Positions 1-12,100 of a stretch of DNA of 64,000 bases are shown piece by piece (position 1 is the stretch's first letter; each line of letters opens with the position of its first letter). The DNA is from Edaphochlamys debaryana (lineage: Eukaryota > Chlorophyta > Chlorophyceae > Chlamydomonadales). A model generated the notes under the pieces. The model was not told the DNA's origin. It searched no databases and worked only from the letters and a program-made list of their open reading frames with translations. Location: assembly GCA_016858145.1 (NCBI GenBank), contig JAEHOE010000083.1, positions 186,001 to 250,000 of the forward strand. The letters run 5' to 3'. Made by a program: the position numbers and the translations under genes.

Positions 1-69
1 GAATTCTCTTCACAACACCTGGGCTTGGTACCGCTTCCCGTGCCCCTCCTGAGCCACTATGAGGCTGCC

Positions 70-3000
70 ATGGCCAACGCACCGCCTGGACGCCCGTCCG
101 CACCGGTCCACGGCCAGCGGCCAGGCGGTCCGGTGCCAAGCCCGGGGCCTCACTTCGCCCCCAACACGCGCAACTCACCCGCCGCTGTTGCCGCCGCAAA
201 GGCCTCAGCCATCCGGGCTGCAGCTGCGGCGGTAGGGACGGGGACGTCCATCATCGCAGCGGGGGCAGCGGCCGCAGCCACGGCTGGGGCTGGGGCGGGC
301 GCGGGCGCCTCCACGTCAGCCTCAAACCCCTTGCTCCCACGCCAGAACTCCAACGGCCGTCGCCCGCTGGGCCCAGCCGACGCACCCAGCCCCGAGCACC
401 CAGGCCGGGGCCGACCGGGGCCGACCGCCGCCTCGGGGCCCGGAGGCGCACCCGCCATCCTCATGCAGCCCTCCACCTTCAACACCGAGTACATGCTTCG
501 AGCCACTGCCGCCGCCGCCGCCGCATCTGCTGCCACCAGCAGCCAGGCGTCTCACCACGCGGGGCCACAAGCCGGGCCAGCGTTCGGGACCGGCTCGCCG
601 ACCAAGCGGGCAGCCCATGAGGGCGGCACGGGCGGCAGGCGCGTCTCCCATGCCGGGGACGGGCGGCAGCGCGGGGCAGGCTATGGGCTGCACGCCACGC
701 CCGGTGCGGGACAGCTGCTGGGGGTGACGGTGATGGGCGGCGCTGTGCCGGCGACGGGCCCGCCGGTCCACCGGGCCGGCGGCGGAGGTGGCGGCAGCGG
801 GAACCGGGCTGGGCAGCTGGCGCCTCAACAGCGCCCGCAGCCGCAGCTGCAGCCCCATCACCTCTTGCCTCCGCCACACCAGCCCCACTCCTCCAGGCCT
901 TCCTGGCCCTCCAGCCCCAGTGCTGTGGCTGCGGCTGCGGCGTCAGCGGCCGCCTCGGCGGCATCAGCAGCAGGGCCGGCTGCGGGTCGGCGGGAAGACC
1001 CAGGGGAGGATGAGTTTGAGTACCTCGGGGGCTATGCGGAAGACGAGGCGAGCGGCGAGGACGAGGAGGGCGAGGAAGAGGAGGGGGAGGAGGAGGCCGA
1101 GGGCGAGGAGGAAGGCGAGGAGGAAGCGAGCTCGGGGGACAGCGGGGACGAGGAGATGCGGCCGCGCGCGCGCGCTAGTGGAGGGGTGTCGCACGTACCG
1201 CCCCTGCCCCTGCACCGAGGTGCGGCAGTCCCTGCCATCGCTGGCAGCGGCCCCGGTCGCCCCCTGAGCGGCGGAGCGAGCCGGCCACCCGCGCTGCCGT
1301 TGCCACCTGGCCAGCCGCACCAACCGCCCATGTACGGACAAGCGCAGTACATCAACTCGCCGTACGGCAATCCCGGGCTGCAGTACGGCTCCGCCGCGCC
1401 GCAGCGCTTCCCGTGGGCTGCCTCGCCGACGGAGGCCCAGCGCGCCGCCGCCGCCGGGCAGTCCATGCTGCAGCGTCGCAGCAGCCACGGCGCCAACGGC
1501 GGAGGCGTCATCGCCGCTGCCGCCGCCGTCATCGCCGCCGCCGCGGCGTCCAACGGCTCGGGCTCCGGCGTCAGCTCCCGGGAGGGCTCCGTGTCCGGGG
1601 GCGGTTCGCGCCCTGCCACCGCGTCTTCCGTGTGGTCAGGGCACGACCTGCTCATACCCCCACCCTCCCTCAACGACGCACGCGGCGGCAGCGGCGGCGG
1701 CATGGCGGCGGCGAGACGGGCGTCCGGGAGCAGCGGGGCCATGCGGGCCGGGGGCGGCGCTCAGGGCCACGCGGCGGAGCGCTCCGCCCGCTCCTCGGCA
1801 ACGGGCGAGGCGGGGAAGGGCGGCGGCAAGGGCGGCGGCGGCGGCGGCGCTGGCAGCAGGAGCTCCAGCGCCCGGCGTCGCTCCGTCAGCCAGCCGCGGG
1901 ACGCCGGGACCCTGTCCTCGAGAGGGGGAAGTGGGTCGGGCGGGGACGCGCCCGGCTGGACGCTCAGCCGCTGCAACAGCGCGGCGAGCACCGTCAGCCG
2001 CGGCTCGGTGAGCCGCGGGGCCGGCGGAGGCAGCGCCGGCGGGAGCAGCGGCGGCCGCAACCGCGCCGCCGCGCAGACCGCGGCGCTCATCGCCTCCCTG
2101 GGCCTCGCCTCCCCCACCACGCCGGGCTCTGCACCCGCCAGCGCGCGCAACCGCTTCGGCCCGCCCTCCCCCGCGCGCCGCAAGCCCGGCAGCGCCCCGC
2201 CGCCCCACCGCCCGCTCCACCCGGCCGTCTTCGCCTCCCCAGCGCTGCTCAACCCGCCCAAGGACGGCAAGGTCGTTGACACGGTCCCCACCGACGCCAA
2301 GGGCCGCGCCTTCCCCTACGTGCTACCCCCCGTCTTCCCCGGCACCTGCCCCACCATCTCCTGCGTGGGCCACCCCGCGGACAAGCAGGCGCGCGGGCTG
2401 CAGCCGCTGCTGTCGCCCACGCTGCTGGTCAAGTACGGGGGGGTGGCCAACACGCCCGTCAAGGCCGCGTTCCGGGAGGCGGGCTTCCGGCCCACGCGCA
2501 AGGGCCGGCGCTGGCTGGTGCAGTGGGGCGGCATCCTGGACGCCGCGACCTTCGCCAAGCTGCACGCCTTCCAGCGCGTCAACCACTTCCCGGGTGAGCG
2601 GGCTGTGATGCAGAAGGGCTGGGACTCTTCAGGGGCGTGGCTGGCGTGGAAGGGCGGCCAAGGGAGACAGGAAGGCGGTGGGGTGCTGTTGTGGGCTTCC
2701 TCCAGCGGGCATCGAGACCAGACCTGTTACAGTCCTCCCTCCACTGAGGCCTGCCACCCCACGGAGGTCCTCTCCGCTCACCCTTGCGAGACCCTGCGAT
2801 CCAACGTCTCACCCTGCCGCAACCGTACTGTCTGCCGGCCCACCCTTATGCCCCATCCACACCGTCACCCTCCCGCCCCGCAGGCACGTGGGAGCTCGGG
2901 CACAAGGGCCACCTGTACCGCAACGTGTACAACGCGCGCCGCCGCTGCCGGGGCGGCCCCGCGGCCGAGGCGTTCGACATCGTGCCCCGCTTCTACGTGA

Positions 3001-5798
3001 TGCCTCGGGACTACGAGGAGTTCAGGCAGGATGTGGAGCGCTTCCCGGAGCGGCTCTACATCCAAAAGGTAGGGCTGCTGCTGGCGCTTGTGTAGCTGTG
3101 TGCCTGTGTGGGGATGGTGTTCATGGGCACACATCGGGGCGGAGAGCTTGGCTCTTGTTGTCGCACCCACCCCGCCTCATTCTCGCGCAAGCTCGCCGGC
3201 GCTGCTGACGGCACCCTGTGTACTTTCCCGCTGCCTCCCTCGCTTCCTCGCGTCACAGCCCACCAACTCCTCCCGCGGCCGCGGCATCCGCATGGTCACG
3301 CGCCCCGACTCAATCCCGCGCGACGCCAAGGACGTGCTGGTGCAGCACTACGTCGCCAACCCCCTGCTGCTCAACGGGTGGGTGGGTGGGTGGGTAGGGG
3401 CTGCCTAAAGCAGCCGCCACCATCGCTGGCTGCCTCGGCTAACTCGCTACACAGCCATCCTGAGCATCCGCTGCTGCCGCTCTACAGAAAGACGCCTTGA
3501 AGCCCTGACCATCGCAGTTGCAAACGGTCCAAATGCCCTGGCCCAAATAGCCCTCCCCTCTTTCTCCGCACTTGATCGCAGCTACAAGTTCGACATGCGC
3601 GTCTACGCCGCCGCCACCTGCATGGACCCGCTGCGCCTCTACGTCTTCCACGACGGCCTGGCGCGCCTAGCCACGGAGCCCTACTCGGCCGACAAGGCGG
3701 ACCTCAGGTGGGTGGGGCCGCTCGCCCATGAGCCCCCTCCGCTCCTCCGCTCCCCTCCCCACCCCTCATCCTACCGTCATGGAAAGTTCCAGACCGCAAC
3801 CCACCACAAACCACCCCCAACCACCTTTCCTTTCCCATCCTGTCGTCTCCGCAGCAAGCGCTGCGTGCACCTGACCAACTACTCGGTCAACAAGAAGTCC
3901 AACAAGTTCGTCAAGGCCGGCGCAGGCGGCGAGGCAGGGCCGGGCGCAGGCGCAGGCGCGGGCGCGGGCGGCCAGGCGGCCTCGGCGGCGGCGCTGGGCC
4001 GCGCGGGCCGCGCCTCGGACCCCGCGTCCGAGTGCACCGGCAGCAAGTGGAGCCTGTCGGGGCTGCGGGCGTACCTGGAGGCCCGGGGGCTGGGGCCCGG
4101 CTGGGAGGCCGTGTGGCGGCAGGTGCGGAGGGGGACCAGGGCGAAGGCATGTGGGGCCGGGCTGGGTCTTTGCCGCTGCTGACCAGGTATGCAGCGCGTG
4201 ACGGAGTTGCTTGCTGCTTGGTGCCTGCTGGCTGGGTGGAGGGCTCATCCCCATACCCGGCTTTGCCTGTTCGGCCCTGCGTTCCCCGCCGCCAGGTGTG
4301 CGACATCATCGCTGCCGCCGTCATCGCCGCGGAGCCGCGCATGAACACGGAGTTCAAGATGAAGGTGCCGCACCGCAACAACTGCTTCGAGGTGGGCAGC
4401 GGTGGAGGTGGTGGTGGCCGAGCATGGACCCTGCGGCGCCTACTGGAGTTTGCGTCCCCGCTGTCCACCACAGTGCCTTAGGCGCGGGGCGCTGTTTGCC
4501 CTCCGGCGCTCACGCCCCATCCGGACCTCACTGGGATGACAGCGTTTTTTCCCATGCTACTCTTCCCCCCAAGACGTTCGTCCTCCTTGACCCTCTCCCT
4601 CCCGCCCGCTCCCCCGCAGGTGTGGGGCTTCGACATCATGCTCACCGACGCCTTCCGCGCCTGGCTGATCGAGGCCAACACCTGCCCCTCGCTGGCGGCC
4701 GACAGCGGCCTGGACATGCGCGTCAAGGGGACCATGGTGGCGGAGCTGCTGCACCTGCTGGGGCCCGTACCGTACGACACGGAGGTACGACACGCACAGG
4801 CGGACGCGTACGGCGGGGTTCCTGGTGCGCCGAGAATTGCAGGGATTTCCTCTTCGCATCCTGACATGTGCACCCACGGCCTCCACCACTACCGCAGGTA
4901 TACGAGAAGGCGGCCGAGGCCAAGCGCCAGGCGCGGCTGACGGGCCTGCGCGCCCCCGCGCCCGCCGCCTCCCCCGCGGGGCCTGGCGCGGGGCACGGCG
5001 TGCAGAACGCGTACGGGCAGGCGGGCAGCGGCAGCTACGGCGCTGTGTTGGCCAAGACGCTGCAGGAGCTGGAGTCTGTGGACTTCACGGGTAGGAACGA
5101 ATGGGCGAGTCTTACACATGTGTGCGATGGAGCCCTGCAAGGACTCTTAGCTCATAGCTCACTCCTCACTCCTGCTTACGCAGCCCATGCGGCGACCGAG
5201 AGGGTGAGGAGCCATGGAAAAGATGCCTGACGCGCTCCGTGTGCCACCCCCTCCCTCCCGACCTGACAGGACTGTCCACCTCCGAGCTGCCGGACATCGT
5301 GCTGGAGGCGGAGGCGGAGATGGCGCGGCGGGGGCACTGGAAGCGCGTGTTCCCGTGCGAGGACGACCCCGCGAGGTGAGCTGTCAGCGACAGGCAGGCA
5401 GCAGGCAGTACCGGCTGCAGTATGGGGCCAGGAAGTAGAACGGGTCTTTGATGCTGGCTGGTGTTCGGCCAGCACCACTCTTCTTATGCACGGCCTCACT
5501 TTGGGGAGCGCCTGTGCCTCGGGTTCGCGCCCCGTGACCCTAGTAGTAGGGTCACCCTACCCGCCTGATGTCTGCCGCTCTAAACCTTTCCCGACGCTAC
5601 TTTTGTAGGTACCTGGAGCTCTTTGAGACGCCTCGCCTCAACAACATGGTCCTCTGCAAGTACTACGCACAGACGGGGTCACATGAAGGGGCTGGCGGCG
5701 GCAAGGCCAGGCGGCAGGGGCCGGGCGGCAGCGGAGGCGCAGGGAGCGGCGCGGCGAGCAGCCGGCCCGGAACACAGGAGCGCCGGCCGGGGGGATGA
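70..5798 (+). CDS. Tubulin tyrosine ligase-like protein (probable polyglutamylase, TTLL4/5-type)
   Basis: Ten exons: 70-2593, 2884-3068, 3259-3377, 3582-3707, 3855-4122, 4296-4391, 4620-4784, 4898-5090, 5270-5375 and 5609-5798, giving 1323 aa with all phases consistent. The ATG at 70 sits in GCCATGG context. The frame is open back to base 1, so an upstream start outside the window is possible. Residues 1 to about 780 are low-complexity Ala/Gly/Pro/Ser with an acidic Glu/Gly tract at 324-362. The TTL catalytic core runs from about 785 to 1161. It includes the nucleotide-binding KP...SRGRGI (about 903-912), FDMRVY, HLTNYSVNKKS (about 989) and the C-terminal IEANTCPSL signature. Family members ligate glutamate (or tyrosine or glycine) to tubulin tails in axonemal and cytoplasmic microtubules. 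The spacing and sequence resemble the TTLL4/5 glutamylase branch; substrate specificity is inferred. A Gly/Ala-rich insert interrupts the core in exon 5. The C-terminal tail of about 160 residues is unrecognised. Confidence 0.88.
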
Positions 5799-6461
5799 AG
5801 GTTGGCGTAGCTCATGCATAGCTATTCATATCTACATTCATGCGGTGTACCGGGATGTGCAGCTCAAGTACTATGCACATCTCTCGGATGCTATGGTAAT
5901 GTGGGATCTGGTTGCTATTGAGTGCGCTAGTTCAAACTTCGGCGAAGGGGCCAGGGCCCGACACAGGTAGAACGCTAGTGATCGTGCATATGGGTATGCG
6001 GCCGCACGCATGAATGGCCTGTAAGGCCGTAAAGCGAGCAAGGCAGCTGGAGGCTGGAAGCTGCAGAGCAGAATGGTCCGTGATCAGATAGGCTACGTGG
6101 GGAGGGGAGGGGTTTGGAGGCAAGGGGGGGCACATCTGTTACTTCCGCGGAGCGTGCGCAAGAGCGCTTGGGATGGTTGCCGGACCATTCGCAGGTGCCA
6201 CGAGGCACATGTCCGCCAGGTGTCGGCAAACGTGTAACACATCATCTCTCAGGAGCGGGAGTGTTGGACGGCAAGTTGGGTGGTGAACGAAGGGGCGGTG
6301 AAGGGCTCGGGGCCTTGAACTCTTGAAGTGCCGTGGCGGCAGGGTGGGGGTTCGTGCCGGATTGGCACGGGCTTCGTGCCGGAGCCGCGGAAATCTCTTC
6401 TCTCTCGCCCTACCAGATTTGTGCCAGAGCCCCTAGCGATGCGTCTGTCACGCAGTCACAG
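5799..6461. other. 3' UTR of the TTLL gene and upstream region of the cyclo-ligase gene
   Basis: About 660 bases with no credible coding exon. A TGTAA motif lies at 6020. The remainder presumably holds the promoter and 5' UTR of the downstream gene; I recognise no specific element. Confidence 0.6.
6020..6024 (+). promoter_or_regulatory. Putative TGTAA polyadenylation signal
   Basis: TGTAA is the usual polyadenylation signal of volvocine algae. This copy lies about 220 bases after the TTLL stop, within the small palindromic context GGCCTGTAAGGCC. A second TGTAA follows near 6234. Confidence 0.5.
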
Positions 6462-8189
6462 ATGCGCTGTCTTCTGAGGCGCACCCTCGCCGCGACACCG
6501 CTCCGCGTCCGTCGCGGCCGAACGTCTTCGCTAAACCTACCCAGCACCTCTAGACCGCTGTGTGCGTCTGCATTCCTCTCGAGTGCATCAGGAATGAGCA
6601 TGGATATCAGGGAACAGAAGCAGCGGGAGCGCAAGGACATAAAGCAGGCGCTGCGGGAGCTCACGCCGGAGCAGATGGCCGACGAGAGTAAGCTGCTCTG
6701 CGAGCTAAGTCTCTCGCAGAACGCGATGTTCAAAGAAGGTGCTCCCCACGCAGGCGCAAGAATCGCCGAGCGCGTGCTCGCAATGCAGCCCTACGCGTCG
6801 GCCCAAACGCTGGGCATTTACCTGCATTGCGCAAAGCTACGAGAGGTCGACACGACGGCCATCCTGGTGGACGCGCTGGCACGAGGTGGGGTCGGGTCCC
6901 GCGACACGGGGTTCCCGCCCTGCGTGCCACGCCCGCCACGTGCTTCCTGTTTCCCAGGCTCAGCAGCTTGACGGGACTCACTGGGGTCTCTTTGCTCGCA
7001 GGGAAACGTCTGTTTGTGCCGGTGGTGGAGGACAAGGCTTCTAACATGAAGTTCCTGCACCTGGGTGCGTGCTGCGCGGGCATGAACGGAGGTGGCGCAA
7101 GTGGCACAAATAGGCCCCCACGGCTTTGGTGGCCCCCGCCACACGGTCAGCTCAACGCACCCCTCCTTTGCCTCAGATGACATGGCCTGCCTCCGCAAGG
7201 TACCGCCCTTCGACATCCTGGAGCCCGCAGACACGTACGGCGACGGATCCGCCCGCCAGGACGGTGCGGCATGGTGCCTTGGGTGCCTGCCCGGCCCAGA
7301 ACACCTACCCGCCCTGCCCGCGGTGCAAACAGCCCTTGACCCCCGGCCCCTAAATGCCCTGCCTTCCCCCCCCCCACACACACCCGCAGCGCTCCAGAGT
7401 GGCACCTGCTTCGACCTGCTGCTCATGCCGGGGCTGGGCTTCGACCGGGCGGGGCGGCGGCTGGGCAGGGGCGGAGGGTGAGCGCGGGAGGGGTGGTGGG
7501 AGCCGGCCCTTCCGCGGGGTTGGAGGGGGCCACATGGTCTCCGCTCGTCCGCAGTGTACGTCCCAGTTCTCTCGCGCAAATAGGGTTCAGACCGCGAGCT
7601 GCGACACCTGGGCTCCAGGCTTGCCGCCCCAACACCTTGTGGCGGTCTGCCCCCCCGTCCCCGTCCCCGTCCCCTCCCGCCGCCCCTCTCCCCCAGCTAC
7701 TACGACAAGATGGTGGCGGGGCTGCAGCGGCTGGCGGCGGAGGCGGGCAGGGAGCCGCCGCTGCTGGGTGAGCAAGGGGGAGCGTTCCGTGGGTAGGGGC
7801 TGGCAGGGCCGTTCGTAGCGGCTCGTCGTGCTGGTCCTGGGCGACTCATCGGCGCCAAGTCGCGTCGCGCTCGCAGCTCTGCCCATGGAGCGCCTCTGCG
7901 CGCCTTCGACTGCGAGGCCCCAGCTCCCCAAGTGCACGGGCCGCATACCTTGCACAAGCCTCCCCGCCCCCCTCACCTGGCCCCAAACCGCACTTACCGC
8001 CGGTCTCCTCCCCCCCTCTCCCCCCTCCCCCCCTGCCCACGCATACACGCAATAGTGGCGCTGTCGTACGAGGCCCAGCTGCGTGCCTCGGTGTCGGTGG
8101 ACGAGCATGACCAGCCGGTGGACGTGGTGGTGACCCCGGGGGAGGCGCTGCCCTGCACGGCACGGGGGAGGGCGGCCATGGGGTGGTGA
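6462..8189 (+). CDS. MTHFS: 5-formyltetrahydrofolate cyclo-ligase (methenyltetrahydrofolate synthetase)
   Basis: Six exons: 6462-6885, 7002-7064, 7177-7263, 7390-7477, 7697-7767 and 8056-8189, giving 288 aa in consistent phase. The enzyme converts 5-formyl-THF plus ATP to 5,10-methenyl-THF in one-carbon metabolism. Diagnostic features are the N-terminal basic helix (EQKQRERKDIKQALREL), LLMPGLGFDRAGRRLGRGGGYYDK split by an intron at residue 221 (the substrate and Mg-ATP loop of the family), and the C-terminal LSYEAQ...VDVVVTPGEAL. Residues 1 to about 45 (MRCLLRRTLAATPLRVRRGR...) are Arg/Ser-rich with no acidic residues, as in an organelle transit peptide; mitochondrion or plastid cannot be decided. 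A second in-frame ATG pair follows at residues 45-47 and could give a cytosolic form. The frame is open upstream of 6462 but has no ATG. Without the presequence the length fits the usual size of about 200-240 aa. Confidence 0.9.
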
Positions 8190-9185
8190 GGGGAGGGGGT
8201 CCGTAGGGGAGAGGCAGGGGCACGCGGCCTAGGTAGGGGCGGGTGGTGGGTGAGGTTTTGCGTGTGAGGTGTGGCGGGTGGCCGTGGCGGCAGGTGTCCG
8301 GCTGTGTTGTGTCTGCACAAGCATGTTCGTACACTAGAAGCGAGTTTCGGGGGCGTTGTCTTTTATCTCGATGTGCCTTCACTCCCGGTACTAGGAAGTG
8401 GCGGGAGTGCTGTGGACATAGTGTACAGCCCATCGGCGATGTGATGGAGTAGACGTGGCTTAGCCCTACCTGCAGCGGCTACGGCGGCGCGCCCCGATCT
8501 GTGCGAAGCTGCAGACCCCGCGTGGGACTGCGGTACCGTGTTTGTCGGTGCTTGCGCAATGAGCCAGGGCAGCTGCGGCGTTTTGTAGCTCAGCGCGGTT
8601 GCGGTGCACAGCGTGGACAAGAACAGGAAGGGGCGCCAAGTCAAGGCGGCGCAGGTGGCGCCGATGCGTTGTCAACCGTGAAAGGCAGCGGCCAACTGGC
8701 AGTGTCCTTTATACTGCGAGGTGCATGTGGGTCTTGGAGGCGGAGCAGAGCGGAAGCGGACGGTCGGTTCGTGTCGAGCCCCAGGTCGCCCGTTTGCAGT
8801 TGGGCCGACCCTGGCCGACAGCTGTCCCGCCCGCCCCCACCTCGCGCTGTCTGGCACTGGTCTTGGTGATGGGTTAGAATTGACCTGCACATTTCGATTA
8901 CCGAACGAGCACTAGCACTTCATAGCTCTCCAGGTAGCTTTCGCCCTCGAGGCCAACCCGTCTGGCCCCGCTCAAATTGATGTACTGAAATCAATTACCC
9001 ATAAACGCACCCGAGCTACCGCCAGAACTGCAAAGGAGGCGGTGTAGAGCAGAACATTGAGAGAGTCGGCAAGGTTACGCCTGCTCGCTAGTGGCTGCAA
9101 GCTCTGTGGCGATCATGTACAAGAGTATAGGCAGCGCAAAATAGTGCGCATTGATCGCTGCGGAGTGAGGCGCCCTCCTCGGGCG
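8190..9185. other. Intergenic region: 3' UTR of the cyclo-ligase gene and upstream of the SRCR gene
   Basis: About 1 kb with no exon-like open frame supported by splice sites and no repeat I can recognise. The AT content rises locally near 8930-9010, which may be promoter-proximal. Confidence 0.5.
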
Positions 9186-12100
9186 ATGTGGCTGCGAACG
9201 TGGGCAGCGCGGTTGGTGGCGCTGTTGATCCTTGGCGGTGGAATCAGGGCTAAGGTGGGTAGGGGCTACATGGCGCCGACTGCGGAGGTCGAACCTCCGA
9301 AGGTCGACGGTCAGTTCCCCCCGCCGCCCCCCACTACTCGCTAGTCCCCGACCTTGTCTTCCTACCTGCTCGCCTCCCTACCGGCTTCCCTATCCCCACA
9401 CCCCTTTCATTGCCGCTTACGTTGGTTACGCTCAACAACGATCCCCCATGAGTATTGCTGACGCGAGCAGCCTTCTAAACTCCCCCAGTGAGCCACGTCT
9501 CCCCCACCACACCCGTGCACCTGCAGGGCGCCTCAGGGCTAGACGACCCCGCGAGGACGCGGTCCCATCTGGACGCACCCCCGCCAGAGGGTGTTGCACC
9601 ACCGTTGGAGTGGCATCCCCTATCTCCCCCAAGTGCGTCGAAAGGGTTGGCTAATGGGGCTTCCAGGGGGCCCTGGGATTGCAACCTTTCGCTTCTGACT
9701 GTTTGGTCAAGGACGCTAAAAGCAGAGCCTGCCAGCCAGAATTGTATGTAAGAGCGCCATGGGGCTGCCACAGAGGTAGCCCGGGAAGCCACCGCTTCAT
9801 GATGACCCATCCCTTGCCTTCCCGGCACAGGGGGTCCGCGTGCACCCTCCCCGCCCCCACGGCCGCGCCCTCCGCCGCGCCCCCGCCCGCCGCCCTTCGC
9901 GCCGGACCCCCCCGACCTTCCCTCCGCGCCGCCACCCGTCCCCGCCATCTCCGTCTCTCTCCTGGCGTATGGCAGTCGGCCCGGGCAGGGCGTGCTAAGG
10001 GTGGCGCTAGCGCCCTCGGCCCTCGGCGGGCCGTCGGCGACACCGCCATGGGGATCGGTCTGCGTGCCGGCCGCTAGCTTCGAATACGGCGGAGACCCGC
10101 TGGGCACCGTAGACAATGTCGCCAAGCTGGCGTGCCGGAGCATGGGCTTGCCGCACCAGTGGTCGCGGCTGTTTGCGGCGTCAGACTTCGGGGCGGCGGC
10201 GGGCGCGGCGGCGCGGGCGCTGCCGGCGGCCATGGTACCCCGCTCGGACCAGCCTTGGGCCATGTGCCGCATGGTGCGTGGCGCGGCCTGAGAGGCTGAG
10301 GTGCTGCGGGCCTGGGCCTAGTCACCTTGGCTGGGCAGGCGCAGCTGTGGGGGGCAGGGAGGGACCGTCCTGGTTTGGCATGTTGCACGTGATGCGAGCG
10401 GGGCGGACCGATGCTTTGGTCGCCCTGTGGGAGTGTGGATGCGTGTATCGGCAGGCGCGGGCTGGCCCGGTCACCACTCGCCCCTCCCACGCCCGCCCTC
10501 GCAGGCGGCCTATGCGGAGGACCTGCGCGGCTGCGACGGCATGGCGGTGCTCCTGGCGCCGGCGGGGTCCTGCGGCGACGCCGCCAGTGGCCTGGGGCTG
10601 GACCCGAGCGACCTGGTGGAGGCGGGGGTCATGTGCGATGGTGGGTGACACACAGGGGTGATGGAGCAGGTCTGCTGCATGGTGTCTCCAAACGCGCTCG
10701 GCGTGTCAGCCTGCAGGGCGTGGGTACCGCGGTGGCGCCACCCTCACGTCAGTTGGCCACTGCTCACCCTCCCGGCCCCTGCGGTCCGTCCCCTCCGCGA
10801 CCCTGCAGCGCCGGGGCCGTCCCCGCCGCCCTCGCCGCCCCCACCCCTGCCGCCCTACGCGCCCTTCGAGTCCCTACCTGGGCTGGTGACTCGGCTGACG
10901 GACCCCGGCACGGGCGAGCCCCTGAACGCCAGCAGCCTGGCGGCGGCGGGGGGCGTGCGGCGGGTCACGGGCCGCCTCGAGGTCCTGTTTGAGGGGCAGT
11001 GGGGCGCGGCGTGCCCCTACTACGCGGACCGGGAGCTGGCGCAGGTGTGCAAAAGGGGGGAAGGTGGGGCCAAGCATGCGTGTTCGTTGGCGAGAACTAG
11101 GACGGTTAGAGTGTGTGACATGCACTACTGGTGACCTCTGTGAGAGTGATGGCTGATGAGCGACGGTTCGCATAACATTGCACTCGCTCCCGCAGTACGC
11201 CTGCTGGGCTGCCGGGCTTCCCTGGAGCCAAGCTAGCCTGGCTCGGGACAAGGCGGACAAGCGCCTGCTCGATCCGGTACGACCGTACAGCATGCGGGCT
11301 CACAGATCCCGCCCCGAGCCTGTCGTACTTGCCGTTGCTCATGTATGGACCAACCCCGGGGCTTCAGTTGCAAGCACACCGGCGCATTAGCCTAGTGCCT
11401 GGAAAGCCTTGCTGTCTATGCAGTCAGCACTTGGCACTTACCTTGACCTCCCTCGCAGGCGTACCCCACCTGGCTGTACATCGCCACTGTGTGCGACTTC
11501 GAGCCGCCCTCCGCTGGCGCCGGCGCCAGTTCGCCGCCACCTGCCTACGGCGGCAGCGGCACCCGTACGGGTCTTTCCTGTTGGTTGCTAGGCGGGCCCC
11601 AGATGACACCGGAGCTGTGGTCCACGCGAGATGGCCGCATCAGCGAGTCCCTGCTATCTGATCTGCTCAGGGTGGGTGGGGCCCCGGCTGCATCTTTTAT
11701 GACTGAGTGACTGCATGCAGCCGCGTCGTGTCAGCGTAATACGAGCATTGCTGTTGGCCCGCGCCATGTGGCTCGCTACACCGTTCCGAGGTCCCTGTTG
11801 CACTGCCAAGCTACCCGCCCCCTCTGGTGCACTGCGCATTGCCTGCGCAGGTCAAGGCGTACTGTGACCCCCCGACTCGGGCCAAGAGCGGCCCCACCAG
11901 CCGCGCAGGGACGCTCGTGACCTGCCAGGGTGGGTGGCAAGGCTCAGAACGAGCCCTTTGCTTTAGGCTTGATCTCGCGGAGCTTGACCTTAGCCTACGT
12001 TGCACCCTGTGCGGCCACCCCCTCTCGGCAGGCCCGCCGCCCCCCATGCCGCCTCGCAGGCCTCCCCGGCCGCCTCCACCCAAGCGGCCGGCCCGGCCCG

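Noticed and set aside
150..2300. Long minus-strand open frames opposite TTLL exon 1
   Set aside because: Very high GC suppresses stops. The products are low-complexity Ala/Arg/Pro with no domain or splice signal.
25..3000. A single 991-codon open frame starting at TTG (base 25) as the TTLL gene
   Set aside because: Base 25 is TTG. The ATG at 70 is better placed, and after 2593 the frame runs into an intron. The TTL domain continues only through splicing to 2884 and later exons.
9232..9654. Intron 1 of the multi-SRCR gene as a separate coding exon
   Set aside because: The long open frame there is not in phase with the signal-peptide exon. A GT at 9310 and AG at 9488 give a consistent junction instead.
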